From NCBI RefSeq assembly GCF_004331735.1, contig NZ_SJSO01000006.1:1-64000 (forward strand): DNA of 64,000 nucleotides. Direction: 5' to 3'. This DNA is from Pedobacter psychrodurus. Its GTDB lineage: Bacteria; Bacteroidota; Bacteroidia; Sphingobacteriales; Sphingobacteriaceae. Below, piece by piece: positions 1 through 8,158 of this stretch (within the stretch, counting starts at the first letter, position 1; each line of letters starts with the position of its first letter). The notes under the pieces were generated by a model, which was not told where the DNA came from, did not search any database, and worked only from the letters and a program-made list of their open reading frames with translations. Made by a program: the position numbers and the translations under genes.

Positions 1-1
1 C

Positions 2-274
2 GCGGCAGCTCAGGCTTTCCGGATGGCCGCTGGTGGAGTTCAGAATAGCAACCATTTACTAGGACATTTTTTTAGAAAAATGAAAAGTAAAGGCGGCTAT
101 AAATATGCCATAGTAGCCACAGCACGAAAACTAGCATGCATCTATTATAAAATGGTTACTGAGAAGCAGTCATTCAATCCATTAAACAATGAAGAACATC
201 TACAAAAGCAGAAAAAAGTACGGATTGCAGCACTGGAAAAAGCACTCAATGCATTAAAGTTACAGGTGGCTTGA
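2..274 (+). CDS. IS110-type transposase, C-terminal end (cut by window edge)
   Basis: The reading frame is open from the first bases of the window, so the gene begins before it and only about 90 C-terminal residues are seen. A Q/N-rich stretch is followed by HFFRKMKSKGGYKYAIVATARK; the small basic loop before A-x-V-A-x-ARKL is the usual C-terminal signature of IS116/IS110/IS902 (transposase_20) enzymes, which use a DEDD catalytic domain not visible here. The tail is lysine-rich and ends with TGA at 272-274. These elements lack long terminal inverted repeats, so the right end cannot be fixed by eye; it probably lies within a few hundred bases downstream. Whether the element is intact cannot be judged. 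Confidence 0.75.
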   Translation, partial: AAAQAFRMAAGGVQNSNHLLGHFFRKMKSKGGYKYAIVATARKLACIYYKMVTEKQSFNPLNNEEHLQKQKKVRIAALEKALNALKLQVA

Positions 275-802
275 TCTTTTTGTTATATAGTAAAAGAAAG
301 AAGCCCGTCCGGCCAGGACAAGAAAAATTAATTGGTATAAGTGTTTTTTTAAATCGAGTTCAGTAGTTCTTCGCCTCTTGCAGTCCTGCTGTTACCTATA
401 GTCCCGATTGAGATACGCTTTTAAATATAAAAAATTCGATAAATCGGGAGCTATTTGGTTCTATCAGGTTTAAGGTGGATAGGGCTGGTGTTACTATTAA
501 TGTATTAATGGTTTTTGGGATAATGCTAGAACAGTCCCTTGTAAATAAACCCGACAGAGCGGGTAGCCCGCATCCCGATTTTTCATCGGGAGAGGACTAC
601 AAGCGATGGCGGGACTGCAGGCCCCTATGAAAAGCGGCACGCAAATTTTCCAAAAGAAGAAATTCATTCTAACTGCCTTAGAGTTCCAAAGTCTGCCCGT
701 ATACCTGCCCTTTTAAACTTCGTAGGCAACACACGAATAATATATATAAATACTATAGATTTAATATATTTTAATAATTTTGCAACGTCTTAACTTATTT
801 TC
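275..802. other. Non-coding gap after the IS110-type gene
   Basis: No convincing gene in 528 bases. It should contain the right end of the IS110-type element. A hairpin CCCGATTTTTCATCGGG lies at 574-590 and recurs almost unchanged at 18656-18671, so it is part of a dispersed repeat. The last 60 bases are very AT-rich and hold the permease promoter. Confidence 0.6.
775..782 (+). promoter_or_regulatory. Candidate -7 box of the permease promoter
   Basis: TAATTTTG fits the Bacteroidota -7 consensus TAnnTTTG and ends 20 bases before the ATG at 803. The -33 element is not clear in the AT-rich run upstream. Confidence 0.45.
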
Positions 803-2254
803 ATGAAAAAATCTATTGCCAGCATTGTTGCTGAGGCGAACGAAAGCGGCGAAGGAACGCTCAAAAGGACCTTAGGCCCCATCAACCTTATTTTAATTGG
901 CGTAGGCTTAACGCTTGGTGCAGGTTTATTTTCGATTACAGGTTTGGCAGCAGCCAATCACTCCGGACCAGCAGTTACGCTATCTTTTGTTATTGCAGCA
1001 TTGGGTTGTGGTTTTGCAGCTTTATGTTACGCTGAGTTTGCATCCATGATTCCTGTTGCGGGTAGTGCCTATACCTATTCTTACGCTACCATGGGCGAAC
1101 TTTTCGCCTGGATTATTGGTTGGGATCTGGTATTGGAATACTCTGTTGGCTGTGCTACCGTGGCCATTAGCTGGTCGCAGTATCTAACCAGGTTTTTAGC
1201 CAGCTTGCATATTTATCTCCCTCCGCAGTTAACTTTATCCCCTTTCGAAACCGCAAAACTGGCCAATGGCTCTACCGTTAATGGCATTATTAACATCCCA
1301 GCAGCATTGGTGGTGGTACTAATGACAGCCATATTAATCCGCGGCACCAAAGGCTCTGCCATTGTAAACGGGATAATTGTGTTTCTTAAAGTTGGGGTGG
1401 TATTGGTTTTCATCGCGCTGGGCTGGCAATATATCGATCCCGCAAACTATCATCCATATATCCCCGAAAATACCGGAACATTTGGTCAGTTTGGCTGGAG
1501 CGGTGTTTTACGTGGCGCCGGCTTAGTATTTTTTGTATTTATCGGCTTCGATGCCGTTGCAGCTTCGGCACAGGAAACAAAAAACCCTGCCAGAGATTTA
1601 CCAATCGGTATTATTGGATCGTTGGTGGTTTGTACTGTTTTATTTGGTTTGTTCGGGCACGTAATGACAGGCCTGGCCAATTATAAAGAATTTGCCAACA
1701 GTGGTGCTCCAGTAGCCATTGCCATCGAAAAAACGCCTTATGCATGGCTAAGTCAAGCTATTATTTTGGCTATTTTGATCGGTTATACTTCGGTAATCTT
1801 AATCGATTTAATGGCACAATCGCGGATGTTCTATTCCATTAGCAAGGATGGATTATTGCCAAAGATGTTTTCTGATGTACATGCTAAATTTAAAACACCG
1901 TACAAATCGAACATTATACTGTGTGTATTTATCGGACTTTTTGCTGCATTTGTCCCCATGAATGTGGTAGGCGAAATGACGAGCATTGGTACCTTACTGG
2001 CCTTTTTAATGGTTTGTGTTGGCATCTTGATCTTAAGAAAAACAAATCCCGAAGCTAAACGTCCGTTTAAAGTTCCATTTGTACCATTAATCCCTATTTT
2101 AGGCATTTTAACCTGTATCGCCATGATGGTATTTTTACCTTGGGAAACCTGGGTTAGGTTAGCGGTTTGGTTAATTATTGGCTTAGTTATTTACTTCTGG
2201 TACGGCAAAAAGAATAGCAAATTAAAAGCGCAAGAAGACAAAACAGAACAATAG
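803..2254 (+). CDS. APC-superfamily amino acid permease
   Basis: A 483-residue inner-membrane protein with about twelve hydrophobic segments, the usual size for the cationic amino acid transporter (CAT/YfnA-like) branch of the APC superfamily. TM1 carries GVGLTLGAGLFSITG (about residues 33-47), matching the family's unwound substrate-binding G-x-G segment. GFDAVAASAQETKNPARDLP (about 249-268) is the conserved TM6 to loop region, and the C-terminus ends with a TM pair plus a charged tail. It probably imports an amino acid by ion or proton coupling; the substrate cannot be read from sequence. It is monocistronic, with a hairpin just downstream. The ATG at 803 is well placed behind a TAnnTTTG box. 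Confidence 0.88.
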   Translation: MKKSIASIVAEANESGEGTLKRTLGPINLILIGVGLTLGAGLFSITGLAAANHSGPAVTLSFVIAALGCGFAALCYAEFASMIPVAGSAYTYSYATMGELFAWIIGWDLVLEYSVGCATVAISWSQYLTRFLASLHIYLPPQLTLSPFETAKLANGSTVNGIINIPAALVVVLMTAILIRGTKGSAIVNGIIVFLKVGVVLVFIALGWQYIDPANYHPYIPENTGTFGQFGWSGVLRGAGLVFFVFIGFDAVAASAQETKNPARDLPIGIIGSLVVCTVLFGLFGHVMTGLANYKEFANSGAPVAIAIEKTPYAWLSQAIILAILIGYTSVILIDLMAQSRMFYSISKDGLLPKMFSDVHAKFKTPYKSNIILCVFIGLFAAFVPMNVVGEMTSIGTLLAFLMVCVGILILRKTNPEAKRPFKVPFVPLIPILGILTCIAMMVFLPWETWVRLAVWLIIGLVIYFWYGKKNSKLKAQEDKTEQ

Positions 2255-2282
2255 GTAATAAACTCATTATTATACACATAGT

Positions 2283-2320
2283 CTGATTAAGCTGTTTCAT
2301 TTTCTAGACAGCTTAATCAG
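2283..2320 (+). terminator. Hairpin downstream of the permease
   Basis: CTGATTAAGCTGT at 2283-2295 pairs perfectly with 2308-2320 across a 12-base loop. There is no strong T-run after it, so it may be a weak terminator or an mRNA-stabilising hairpin. Confidence 0.5.
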
Positions 2321-2464
2321 CCATTTACCCTCCTAATTGTATTGATAAACGCATAAATATCAGTTGAATAACAAAAAAAATATAAGTTATTAACAATTCA
2401 ACATTTTTCTTGATTTTTGGCTTGGGATTTGCCTTAGGAAAATTAACCTATTAAACTCATTCCT

Positions 2465-2629
2465 ATGCTTATTAAATTAGACACATCCGTTTTCAGGCTT
2501 TCCAGGCACAAAGCAGAAACCGCAAAAAAAAGTGTTACACCACTTACAAGAGATCAATGGATCATTGCCGATAGAATCGTGATATCAGCAATATTTATTG
2601 CAACAATTGTTGGCGCTATTTTATTCTAA
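2465..2629 (+). CDS. Possible small membrane protein, 54 residues
   Basis: A short frame from ATG at 2465 to TAA at 2627. The translation has a basic N-terminal half (LSRHKAETAKKS) followed by one hydrophobic segment (IVISAIFIATIVGAILF) that runs to the stop. This looks like a single-pass small membrane protein rather than random sequence, and it is the only sensible frame in the gap. It converges with the flavoprotein gene, whose stop is 15 bases away. No family is recognised and no function can be given. Confidence 0.45.
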   Translation: MLIKLDTSVFRLSRHKAETAKKSVTPLTRDQWIIADRIVISAIFIATIVGAILF

Positions 2630-2644
2630 ATTCCTGATGGTTGA

Positions 2645-3541
2645 TCAAAAATCTTCAGAAATTATTTCTTTGTTCATCGCCACTGCGGCCATTGTTCCCG
2701 CAGCTGTAATGATAGATAGCGACCTGAACAAGGTAGCACAATCTCCTGCGGCATAAACGCCTTTAGCAGTGCTTTGCTGCTGCCCATCTACTTTTATTGT
2801 TTTTAGATCTGTTAATTCAAAACCGAGTTGCTCATCGAAGTTAACATGTTGTTCAACATCAGATTTTACATATATGGCTTTCAAAGCCAATTTTTCGCCG
2901 TTCTTAAAAACAACATCTTCAAGATAGCCATTAACGTGCACCAGCTCAATAATTTCATCTTCTATAATCGTGATTGATTTAGCCTTTAATTTTTCAGTCT
3001 GTTCGGCGGTTAGCAGCGATTTACCGTTGGTTAAAATGGTTAAATCTTTATTCCAAAGGTGTAGGTTTTTGGCCATCTCAAATGCGTGCTCGCCATTCAT
3101 TAACAGCCCAATTTTTTCGTTCCTGATCTCGTAACCGTGGCAATAAGGGCAGTGTACAGCAGAAATGGCCCAGCATTCAGCTAAACCTTTAATATCAGGT
3201 AGTACATCTTTTAAGCCCATAGCTAACAATATTTTCCGTGCCGTAAAACTTTCGGCACTTTCAACGCCAATGCTAAAGCCTCCATCTATTTGCTTGGTCG
3301 TAATAGCTTTCCTTTCTAAAAACCTGACTGTTGGATATTTCAGTACTTCGGCCTTCGCAGCTTTAGAAATAGCTGCAGGTTTATCACCGTCGTGCGTTAA
3401 AAAATTATGTGAATGTGGGGTTTGTCTGTTGCACGGTTTACCGGCATCGATTACCAAAACATTCCTGGTTGCCCTACCCAAAGTTAAAGCAGCTGATAAA
3501 CCAGCGTAACTGCCACCAATTATGATTACATCAAAATCCAT
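2645..3541 (-). CDS. Thioredoxin-reductase-like NAD(P)/FAD-dependent oxidoreductase
   Basis: A 298-residue cytosolic flavoprotein of the thioredoxin reductase-like family. The start is set at ATG 3541 (MDFDVIIIGGSYAGLSAA), because the frame upstream begins only with TTG and the Rossmann motif should sit near the N-terminus. The FAD motif GGSYAGLSAALTLGRA is at about residues 9-24, a redox-active CPYC pair lies in AVHCPYCHGYE (about 130-140), and GVYAAGDCATLFRSL near the C-terminus binds FAD. The NADPH-binding G-x-G-x-x-A motif is degenerate (GLLMNGEHAFEMA). It may therefore accept electrons from a different donor than classical TrxB. The CPYC pair suggests disulfide chemistry. Confidence 0.85.
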   Translation of the reverse strand: MDFDVIIIGGSYAGLSAALTLGRATRNVLVIDAGKPCNRQTPHSHNFLTHDGDKPAAISKAAKAEVLKYPTVRFLERKAITTKQIDGGFSIGVESAESFTARKILLAMGLKDVLPDIKGLAECWAISAVHCPYCHGYEIRNEKIGLLMNGEHAFEMAKNLHLWNKDLTILTNGKSLLTAEQTEKLKAKSITIIEDEIIELVHVNGYLEDVVFKNGEKLALKAIYVKSDVEQHVNFDEQLGFELTDLKTIKVDGQQQSTAKGVYAAGDCATLFRSLSIITAAGTMAAVAMNKEIISEDF

Positions 3542-3615
3542 ATTTAAATCTTTTGATACAAAGGTCTGAAACAAATCAACAAACGCAACACAGATGCATT
3601 AAATTAATGTCATTT

Positions 3616-4242
3616 TTACTTTTTGAAGATTGTCGCCTTGATAAAGCCACCATAATATAACCGCTCCTCAACAGTCAGATAATTGGCTTTTAAAAAGTAA
3701 GAGGCCATATCGATGAGCTTATCTGCTTCTACAATACCCAATAATTTAAAAAAGCTATACATTGAACTGAGCAGCAACGATTTCCACCATCTTCCATTCT
3801 TTTTGTGGAGTGAAAAATCGACCAGAAACCATAATCCATCTGTCTTTAAATACTCATTTAACTGCCCGAACACTTTTGCAGCGCGTTGCTCAGCAAAGTT
3901 ATCAAATAGAAAAGGCGTTAAAATTACATCAAATAATAAATCAGTTTTAAAATCTTCAATACCTAGGTTTACAAATTCGACTTGGTTATTTTTATAGTTA
4001 CGTTTTTGAGAAAGCGCAATCATTTTAGCAGATATTTCTACGTAAACGATCTTTAATCCAGCAGCATAAATCTTCGCGAGTTCTTCCAGGATCCAGCCGG
4101 TTCCCCCACCTACAATTAATACATGGCTATTCTCCTGAATATATCGAAGTTGATTGATTTGCGCATTAACCTGCGATTTAAAAAACACCAAACGGCTTAA
4201 AGCATCGTAATGATTAGCTATTTTATCGTAGTTGTTGTTCAT
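3616..4242 (-). CDS. Class I SAM-dependent methyltransferase
   Basis: 208 residues. Motif I reads VLIVGGGTGWILEELAK (about residues 41-57), with the following acidic strand VYVEISAKMIALSQKR, typical of class I (Rossmann) methyltransferases. The later strand VILTPFLFDNF replaces the usual motif IV, and WFLVDFSL is the next strand. The target (small molecule or lipid) cannot be assigned. It lies between the flavoprotein (about 75 bases on the 3' side) and the UbiA-like gene (85 bases on the 5' side), all on the minus strand. The three may be read together but are not tightly packed. Confidence 0.8.
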   Translation of the reverse strand: MNNNYDKIANHYDALSRLVFFKSQVNAQINQLRYIQENSHVLIVGGGTGWILEELAKIYAAGLKIVYVEISAKMIALSQKRNYKNNQVEFVNLGIEDFKTDLLFDVILTPFLFDNFAEQRAAKVFGQLNEYLKTDGLWFLVDFSLHKKNGRWWKSLLLSSMYSFFKLLGIVEADKLIDMASYFLKANYLTVEERLYYGGFIKATIFKK

Positions 4243-4329
4243 AGTATCAAGTATTGAGAATCAAGTATCAAGATAGGCCTCCCAAATGTAATATATGCTT
4301 TGGTCTTTAAGCTTTAGTCTTTAAGCTTA
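4243..4329. repeat. Degenerate micro-repeat tract (AAGTAT / CTTTAAG)
   Basis: AGTATCAAGTATTGAGAATC continues as a quasi-repeat to 4273, and GGTCTTTAAGCTTTAGTCTT with its echo fills 4302-4328. The tract occupies almost the whole space between the two genes. Similar low-complexity direct repeats occur in other gaps of this window. Confidence 0.5.
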
Positions 4330-5238
4330 ATGAACAAATTGCATCCCTATTATTCCGCATATTGCCTTAAATAGGATGAGTCCATCAATTACCATCAGAT
4401 AATAAAGAATATTTTTTCTTCGGTGCATGGAATAGGCCACGTAAATGGTGAGAATAAAAGGCAGCACATTAAATAAAACCTGTGGCAATCCAAAACCTTT
4501 GTAACCCGCAAATATGCCTAAAGAAATTAAACCTATTATCAGCAATGGAATCAGGATACTGAAAATTGTTCTGCGCAGACCATAACGCACTACAAATGTT
4601 CTTAAATGTTTATTGGCATCGGTTGGGTAATCTTTAATATCAAAAATGATTGCATTTACCGTGCAGAACATCCAATTTTTAATAAATAGCCAAGTCCACA
4701 ATACAGAATCGTGGTAGCCAACCCCTGTTTCAATTTTAAGCATAATCAAAGGCAGCACATTGGCACAGCAGGCCCACACAAAACCGATTACAAAAGCTTT
4801 TAACCAGCCTGTGTTCCGCAGATTAAAGTTGAGGAAAGATATGGGCAATAAACCATAATATAATCCGCCTGCAATGATGATAATCAATATAGCTACCCAA
4901 TAACTGATGGGCAGGGCCAGAATATGCTGAAAATTTTGATAGAGCAGGTTTATAGCCAACAGCATACAAATAATAAAAAGTATAGCTTGACTCCAGTTAA
5001 TGAATGTTTTATGCTTGAAATACCATTGATTGCGTGGGTTAGTTGCCGATGGTTTGGTAGAAACCTTGTTATAAGCGTAGGTATAATAGATGGTTGGTGC
5101 CAGAAACAACAGCAGGTAATAATTTAAAGAGTTAAGCGGCAGCCTTAGTTGGAAGGTGGCTTCGAGTGTAAGGGCAACAGCCAAAATACCCACGAAGTAG
5201 TTTCCGAAAAAAATGAACCTGATAATTTTACCGAACAT
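4327..5238 (-). CDS. UbiA-family-like integral membrane protein
   Basis: 303 residues with eight to nine predicted membrane segments. The second half has DIKDYPTDANKHLRTFVVRYG (about residues 201-221), which matches the second aspartate-rich motif of UbiA prenyltransferases (D-x-x-D-x-x-x-D before T-x-P/V-x-x-x-G). The first NDxxDxxxD motif after TM2 is missing; that place reads YAYNKVSTKPSATN. UbiA enzymes use both motifs to bind Mg-diphosphate, so this homolog may be inactive or use an altered substrate. Bacteroidota genomes commonly carry such proteins of unknown role. Family call moderately sure, activity unknown. Confidence 0.6.
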   Translation of the reverse strand: MFGKIIRFIFFGNYFVGILAVALTLEATFQLRLPLNSLNYYLLLFLAPTIYYTYAYNKVSTKPSATNPRNQWYFKHKTFINWSQAILFIICMLLAINLLYQNFQHILALPISYWVAILIIIIAGGLYYGLLPISFLNFNLRNTGWLKAFVIGFVWACCANVLPLIMLKIETGVGYHDSVLWTWLFIKNWMFCTVNAIIFDIKDYPTDANKHLRTFVVRYGLRRTIFSILIPLLIIGLISLGIFAGYKGFGLPQVLFNVLPFILTIYVAYSMHRRKNILYYLMVIDGLILFKAICGIIGMQFVH

Positions 5239-5308
5239 TTACCACTGTTTATCGACAGGCAATTTCGGATATATAATTGAATAAGGTAAATAATTGTAAA
5301 GATTAATG

Positions 5309-5343
5309 AGCGCAAAGCAGCATACATCAACCTGCTTTGCGCT
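5309..5343 (-). terminator. Hairpin after the DUF3472 lipoprotein gene
   Basis: AGCGCAAAGCAG at 5309-5320 pairs with CTGCTTTGCGCT at 5332-5343 around an 11-base loop, 17 bases past the stop of the gene that ends at 5360. The T-run is weak. Confidence 0.5.
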
Positions 5344-5359
5344 TAAAATTTATTGGAAG

Positions 5360-6697
5360 CTATGGAAGCGTAGTTAAGTTAACTGTTGGCGCTGTGCCTG
5401 TAGCTGTTCTGGTGAATGACTGGTTAGGCGTAACGTAACTGGCAAAAAAACCACCGTTCCGCAAATAAAATTTACCACCCGATACACCACCTGCAAAATC
5501 CATCCTTTGTTGGTTGGTACCTGTTGCATCAACCGTAAAATTGGCTGTGGTAATCTCTGTCCAGGTACCCGCAGTATTGCGAATCCATTGGTTATTGTAC
5601 TCCGCTTTTCTGCCCAGATAACCGTTCTTATCATTAAAGTTTTCTAAGAAAGAATATAACCCTGTTAAATAACTATTGGTATTCGGTTTTTTCCATGACG
5701 CCATAAAAGACCAGACACCTAGTTCTGGTGCATAAAACCATGATGAATAAACAGTATTTCCCAATCCATCTGGCTTAGCCTGTGTTAAAAACTTATAGGT
5801 ATTTCCAGTAACCCAATTGTAAATCAGGTAAGACTGTCCGCCTTCACCCTCTCCTGTAAAATTAGTTGCAACAACATTAGTACCTTTTCTGGTCCAGGTT
5901 GTGGTTCCACCAGTAGGATTCCATACCGAAAAGAGCATCCTACGCTCGGTTGCCGAGTTAACCTGCATGCCGAAATAGCCACCATTAAAACCATTGGCCA
6001 TGTAATAACTTCCGATTTTATCTTCTCCTGCTGGAACAGTAATTTCACTGTAAAACCACTCTGTATTTGCTGGGCTTGAAAAACCTAAGTGAACCGAAGG
6101 GCCTCTTCTAGACCAGTAATAATTAGCTGGATCATTCGCATAATACACATTCGATGCCACGGCTGCTCCACTGATAACAAGATCAGAAACATCGGCAAAG
6201 TAAGAGCCCGTTTTACTTACCCCCTGAAACTGTACGGTTACATAACCCGGAGTAGTAATATTTACCGTACCAACTGTGTAAGTAGTATTAGTTGCGCCTG
6301 TTGCCGTTACGTTAAATGGTGTTCCGTTTATGGTGATTTTTAAAACACTTGTACCACTAGGTACCGATGCTTTTACTGCTACCGTTAATGCACCTGTATT
6401 TCCGATCCTGAAATAAGAACTGAAAATACTGTTAGCATTCGTCCAGTTTGCCAACTTTGTTGAGGTTACCGTTTCTGCGCCTCCAGATGCTAAAGTGGTT
6501 ACATAAGCATTTCCCCCCATCGAAACCGTTAATGATGTACCTCCTAGTGATTGGGTACCTACAAGGGCAAGCTTTTCATTCTGATCTAAAGATGCTCCAT
6601 TTGCATCCATTAAGTTTTCTTGCTTTTTGCAAGAACTGGTAAATAATACAAACCCTAATATAGCCAGGCTTGAAATTGATTTGATAGATTTTTTCAT
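5360..6697 (-). CDS. Exported lipoprotein with DUF5077 and DUF3472 domains
   Basis: 445 residues. The N-terminus MKKSIKSISSLAILGFVLFTSSCKK is a lipoprotein signal with the lipobox ending at Cys23, and the rest is extracytoplasmic. Residues about 55-175 form an all-beta carbohydrate-binding-like module (DUF5077), with SYFADVSDLVISG near its end. Residues about 180-440 contain the DUF3472 hallmarks EWFYSEITVPAGEDKIGSYY, GGYFGMQVNS, EGEGGQSYLIYNW and GTWTEITTANFT. These two domains occur together in Bacteroidota polysaccharide-related proteins, but no enzyme activity is established. Here it stands alone with no SusC/D or glycosidase partners. It is followed by a hairpin. Confidence 0.8.
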   Translation of the reverse strand: MKKSIKSISSLAILGFVLFTSSCKKQENLMDANGASLDQNEKLALVGTQSLGGTSLTVSMGGNAYVTTLASGGAETVTSTKLANWTNANSIFSSYFRIGNTGALTVAVKASVPSGTSVLKITINGTPFNVTATGATNTTYTVGTVNITTPGYVTVQFQGVSKTGSYFADVSDLVISGAAVASNVYYANDPANYYWSRRGPSVHLGFSSPANTEWFYSEITVPAGEDKIGSYYMANGFNGGYFGMQVNSATERRMLFSVWNPTGGTTTWTRKGTNVVATNFTGEGEGGQSYLIYNWVTGNTYKFLTQAKPDGLGNTVYSSWFYAPELGVWSFMASWKKPNTNSYLTGLYSFLENFNDKNGYLGRKAEYNNQWIRNTAGTWTEITTANFTVDATGTNQQRMDFAGGVSGGKFYLRNGGFFASYVTPNQSFTRTATGTAPTVNLTTLP

Positions 6698-7299
6698 TGA
6701 TTTGGTTGAGATTTATGGTTAGTAATGATGTATCAAACAGTGACTTACGGTATGGACTTGCTTTCTCTAATTTAATGTAGTGATTGAGCATTTCAATCAT
6801 AATTTATGACAAAACACTACGCAAACGTTTGTTTTTAAACCACTTACATTTTCTATGAAATCAACTAAATAACCGAAGTAAAGAAGTATTAATACTACAA
6901 GTAAAGCATAATCTGAATTGGATTATTTTATGCCGTTGTTAGCTCGATTTAAACGTATCAATAAGCCGAAATAAAACATAAATTACATTCCATTTAAACT
7001 CATGATCAATCGTTTGTGTGGAGAAAAATATACTTGATGAGAAGTGATTTTCTGCGCTCTTGAAACCAACAAAAAAGACCAACAATAGTGATATAGATTG
7101 TAACAGTACTAGCAATCAGCTAACTAGAAATGCAACTTACGATTATGGGAAATTTATCCATATAATGGATGCGGAGAGTAATAAGATGAGTTATGTGAAC
7201 CTGGTTAATTTTCGCGTTGACGTCATTCTCGCGTATGCGGGAATCTTTATGTACATTATTAAAGATTCCCAATCAAGTTGGGAATGACGACCTTCCAAA
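6698..7299. other. Long AT-rich gap upstream of the DUF3472 gene
   Basis: About 600 bases without a credible gene. The first 300 bases should contain the promoter of the lipoprotein gene, though no clean TAnnTTTG box was found. The distal end holds a GTCATTCCC-type repeat (7221-7290). Short frames here have no family features. Confidence 0.5.
7221..7290. repeat. GTCATTCCC-type double-hairpin repeat, copy 1
   Basis: It begins CGTCATTCTCGCG and ends GTTGGGAATGACGA. Two hairpins (ATTCTCGCG/GCGGGAAT and ATTCCCAA/TTGGGAAT) are joined by a short spacer with TCTTTA/TAAAGA, and the outer ends CGTCATT/AATGACG are inverted. The same plan is seen at 26594, 37769 and 46325. It abuts the 3' end of the GIY-YIG gene. 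Confidence 0.75.
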
Positions 7300-7566
<267 letters not shown>

Positions 7567-7632
7567 TTATCATTTATTTCGGGATGTCAACTGTTTTTAG
7601 AAATCTTAATAGAATGGTGATCTATGTGAATT

Positions 7633-7664
7633 AAAAAAGGTCTTCGATATTATCGAAGACCTTT
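7633..7664 (-). terminator. Intrinsic terminator after tRNA-Val copy 1
   Basis: On the minus strand a perfect stem GGTCTTCGATA/TATCGAAGACC is followed by TTTTTT, immediately 3' of the tRNA at 7670-7744. Confidence 0.85.
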
Positions 7665-7669
7665 AGTCG

Positions 7670-7744
7670 TGGGAAATGAGGGGTTCGAACCCCCGACCCC
7701 CTCGGTGTAAACGAGGTGCTCTGAACCAGCTGAGCTAATTTCCC
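7670..7744 (-). tRNA. tRNA-Val (anticodon UAC), copy 1
   Basis: The reverse strand reads GGGAAAT, TA, then a GCTC D-stem, the anticodon arm CCTCG-TTTACAC-CGAGG, a GGGGG-TTCGAAC-CCCTC T-arm, and ATTTCCC plus discriminator A. The acceptor stem pairs over seven bases and the loop gives anticodon TAC, reading GUA (Val). CCA is not encoded. A terminator follows directly. Confidence 0.95.
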
Positions 7745-7936
7745 TTTTGGTAATGTTTTAAAACTAACTTCTATCTTTAGATCCGCCCTCCCGACTGATA
7801 ATGTCGGGATGCTCTGAACCAGCTGAGCTAATTTCCCTTTTGGTAATGTTTTAAAACTAACTTCTATCTTTAGATCCGCCCTCCCGACTGATAATGTCGG
7901 GATGCTCTGAACCAGCTGAGCTAATTTCCCTTTTGG
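7717..7936. repeat. 93-bp tandem repeat containing the 5' third of tRNA-Val
   Basis: Units start at 7717, 7810 and 7903 (two full copies plus 34 bases). Each unit holds the last 28 plus-strand bases of the tRNA gene (its 5' third: acceptor strand, D-arm), then TTTTGGTAATG and further linker, and ends in the small palindrome CCCGACTGATAATGTCGGGA. The first unit begins inside the intact tRNA copy 1, so the array is made of truncated, non-functional tRNA pieces. Confidence 0.9.
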
Positions 7937-7955
7937 GTGTATTTCAAATTTTTAT

Positions 7956-7986
7956 AAAAAAGCCTTCCAGTTGGGCTGAAAGGCTT
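7956..7986 (-). terminator. Intrinsic terminator after tRNA-Val copy 2
   Basis: The minus strand reads AAGCCTTTCAG, a loop, then CTGGAAGGCTT and a T-run, with the stem starting 3 bases from the tRNA 3' end. Confidence 0.8.
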
Positions 7987-7988
7987 GG

Positions 7989-8063
7989 TGGGAAATGAGG
8001 GGTTCGAACCCCCGACCCCCTCGGTGTAAACGAGGTGCTCTGAACCAGCTGAGCTAATTTCCC
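7989..8063 (-). tRNA. tRNA-Val (anticodon UAC), copy 2
   Basis: Identical over its full 75 bases to the copy at 7670-7744, with the same UAC anticodon, discriminator A, and no encoded CCA. It has its own terminator. It lies about 95 bases downstream of the recO stop on the same strand. Confidence 0.95.
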
Positions 8064-8158
8064 TTTTTATATTTTGTCAAACTTAATGCCCCATCCTCCG
8101 TTTGGGAATGCAAATATAGCGCTATAAAACTGTTCTGCAAATCTTTTTTTCTTTTTTT

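Noticed and set aside
7060..7287. 75-residue frame upstream of the GIY-YIG gene
   Set aside because: Its second half runs through the GTCATTCCC repeat; no family features or start signals.
7717..7936. CRISPR-like array
   Set aside because: The repeats are direct tandem copies with no unique spacers, made of tRNA pieces, and no cas gene is near.
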